Of a stretch of DNA of 14,558 nt, positions 13,488 through 14,558 are shown piece after piece (position 1 is the stretch's first letter; every line of letters begins with the position of its first letter). The DNA is from JBFGCT01 sp041581055. Its GTDB lineage: Bacteria > Actinomycetota > Acidimicrobiia > Acidimicrobiales > Ilumatobacteraceae. A model generated the notes under the pieces. The model was given only the letters and a program-made list of their open reading frames with translations, did not search any database and was not told the DNA's origin. The DNA is taken from assembly GCA_041581055.1 (NCBI GenBank), contig JBFGCT010000100.1:1-14558 (forward strand). The letters run 5' to 3'. The position numbers and the translations under genes were made by a program.

Positions 13488-14396
13488 ATGCGCATTTCAT
13501 ATTTCGGAGCAAAGATCAACGACGGGACGGTCGACGACGTCGTCGAGGAGGCCCGGCAGGCGGAGGCCGACGGGTTCGCCACGTACTGGGCGCCGCAGAT
13601 CTTCGGGCACGACGCGCTGACCGCGTTGGCGATCGTCGGACGAGAGGTGCCGCGCATCGAGCTGGGCACCTCGGTGGTGCCGACGTACCCACGACATCCG
13701 ATGGCGTTGGCCCAGCAGTGTCTGACGGTCAACGCGGTGAGCGGGGGGCGGCTGACGCTGGGGATCGGTCTGAGCCACAAGGTCGTCATCGAGAACATGA
13801 TGGGGATGAGCTACGACAAGCCGATCCGCCACATCCGCGACTACCTCAGCATCCTCGGACCGCTGTCACAGCAGAAGCCGGTTGGCTACCGCGGAGAGGC
13901 GTACAGCACGCAGGGGGCGATCAACGCCCCCGGGTCGCTGCCGTTCTCCACCGTGGTCGCCGCGCTCGGCCCGCAGATGCTCAAGGCGGCCGCCGAGCTG
14001 GCCGACGGCACGCTGACGTGGTGCACCGGCCCGAAGACCCTCGCCGAGCACATCGTGCCGACGATCGTCGCCGCGGCAAGCGACGCTGACCGGCCGGCGC
14101 CGAAGGTGATCGCCGCGCTGCCGGTGTGCGTGACCGACGACTTCGAGGGGGCCAAGTCGCGAGCCGCGGCGGTGTTCGAGATCTACGGCAGCCTGCCCAG
14201 CTACCGGGCGATGCTCGACCGCGAGGGCGCCGCGGGGCCGGAAGACATCGCGATCACCGGCACCGCGGCCGAGGTCGTCGACCGGATCGCGGCCCTCGCC
14301 GACATCGGCGTCACCGAGTTCGCCGCCGTCGAGTTCCCCGGCAACCCCGATGAGGCCGCCGCCACCCGCGCCGCCGTCACATCCCTCATCACCTGA
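13488..14396 (+). CDS. LLM-class F420-dependent oxidoreductase
   Basis: This 302-residue luciferase-like TIM-barrel protein begins MRISYFGAKIN. GFATYWAPQIFGHDALTALA follows, then RIELGTSVVPTYPRHPMALA (strand and helix of the cofactor-binding barrel), and SGGRLTLGIGLSHK, the superfamily landmark. The C-terminal barrel part carries AAELADGTLTWCTGPKTLAE and GVTEFAAVEFPGN. The layout resembles the actinobacterial F420-dependent subfamily that includes M. smegmatis MSMEG_4879-type proteins (from memory, unverified). Its substrate is unknown. It is not a close paralogue of the oxidoreductase at 6737-7648: the barrels share only general superfamily features. The start at 13488 is chosen over 13449 because the family N-terminal strand begins here and a TACGGT box sits just upstream. 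It lies 63 bases after the ABC-F gene, with its own likely promoter. Confidence 0.92.
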   Translation: MRISYFGAKINDGTVDDVVEEARQAEADGFATYWAPQIFGHDALTALAIVGREVPRIELGTSVVPTYPRHPMALAQQCLTVNAVSGGRLTLGIGLSHKVVIENMMGMSYDKPIRHIRDYLSILGPLSQQKPVGYRGEAYSTQGAINAPGSLPFSTVVAALGPQMLKAAAELADGTLTWCTGPKTLAEHIVPTIVAAASDADRPAPKVIAALPVCVTDDFEGAKSRAAAVFEIYGSLPSYRAMLDREGAAGPEDIAITGTAAEVVDRIAALADIGVTEFAAVEFPGNPDEAAATRAAVTSLIT

Positions 14397-14425
14397 CCCA
14401 CCCAGACCCCGCGACCCAGACCCAT

Positions 14426-14477
14426 CGTTTGCGTCGCGATTGTGGGCGTGGGGGTCGCCGAAATCGCGACGCAAACG
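14426..14477. repeat. 16-bp perfect inverted repeat between convergent genes
   Basis: CGTTTGCGTCGCGATT (14426-14441) is perfectly complementary to 14462-14477, around a 20-base spacer. It lies between the stop of the oxidoreductase and the stop of the minus-strand gene at the edge, so a bidirectional terminator is the simplest reading. No T-tract follows in either direction. Its mixed composition and long arms also fit a dispersed palindromic repeat element; one copy cannot tell. Confidence 0.8.
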
Positions 14478-14487
14478 GGGTGTTGGC

Positions 14488-14558
14488 CTAGGAGAGGCTC
14501 ACCGGCATCGCCGCCCGCTGACGGACCTGGGCATAGAAATCGTTGCCCTTGTCGTCGA
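14488..14558 (-). CDS. C-terminus of an unidentified minus-strand protein (partial)
   Basis: Reading in from the right edge on the minus strand gives 22 residues, DDKGNDFYAQVRQRAAMPVS and then LS, ending in TAG at 14490-14488. This frame has no other stop, and the residue mix (charged, amphipathic) looks like a real protein C-terminus. Its position opposite the oxidoreductase stop, with an inverted repeat between, fits a convergent gene. I do not recognise the family; the rest lies outside the window. Confidence 0.5.
   Translation of the reverse strand, partial: DDKGNDFYAQVRQRAAMPVSLS

Noticed and set aside
6737..14396. The two luciferase-like oxidoreductases as a recent duplicate pair
   Set aside because: They share only general superfamily landmarks such as SGGRL, differ through most of the sequence, and lie on opposite strands 6 kb apart.

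Overview
The window is high-GC DNA from an actinobacterium. An Acidimicrobiia/Ilumatobacter-like origin is my inference. It rests on base composition, frequent GTG starts, two F420-type luciferase-like oxidoreductases, a DUF2752 membrane protein, several candidate leaderless promoters, and a glutaminyl-tRNA synthetase. No mobile element, CRISPR array, rRNA or tRNA was seen.

Left arm (1-2611, all minus strand). Two paralogous ECF sigma factors sit in tandem and are about two thirds identical, both 175 codons and alignable without gaps. Each ends in an ATGA overlap with the next gene. The right-hand copy is followed by a membrane-anchored anti-sigma-like protein and a secreted beta/gamma-crystallin-type protein, closed by a strong hairpin. 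The left-hand copy is followed at the window edge by the first bases of another gene. Upstream of both sigma genes lies the same 42-nt patterned element at the same distance from the start codon, probably an autoregulated promoter. This is the most interesting part of the window.

Middle (2757-9556). A glutaminyl-tRNA synthetase gene (glnS, plus strand) faces a run of minus-strand genes: a beta-propeller lipoprotein, an F420-type luciferase-like oxidoreductase, a small two-helix membrane protein, and a MerA/Lpd-like flavoprotein disulfide reductase.

Right arm (9657-14558). The mechanosensitive channel gene mscL, with a textbook GC-rich terminator, precedes an SGNH-hydrolase-like lipoprotein with a long Gly/Ser then Pro/Thr/Ala tail. 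A DUF2752 membrane protein and an ABC-F ATPase are then transcribed divergently from starts only 23 nt apart, with -10 elements that share a TA. A second F420-type oxidoreductase follows. The window ends in a 16-bp perfect inverted repeat and the C-terminus of an unidentified minus-strand gene.

Apart from the sigma/anti-sigma/crystallin operon, neighbouring genes look like independent housekeeping, envelope and redox functions rather than one pathway. Every gap between genes is shorter than 210 bases, and those with visible structure are annotated.
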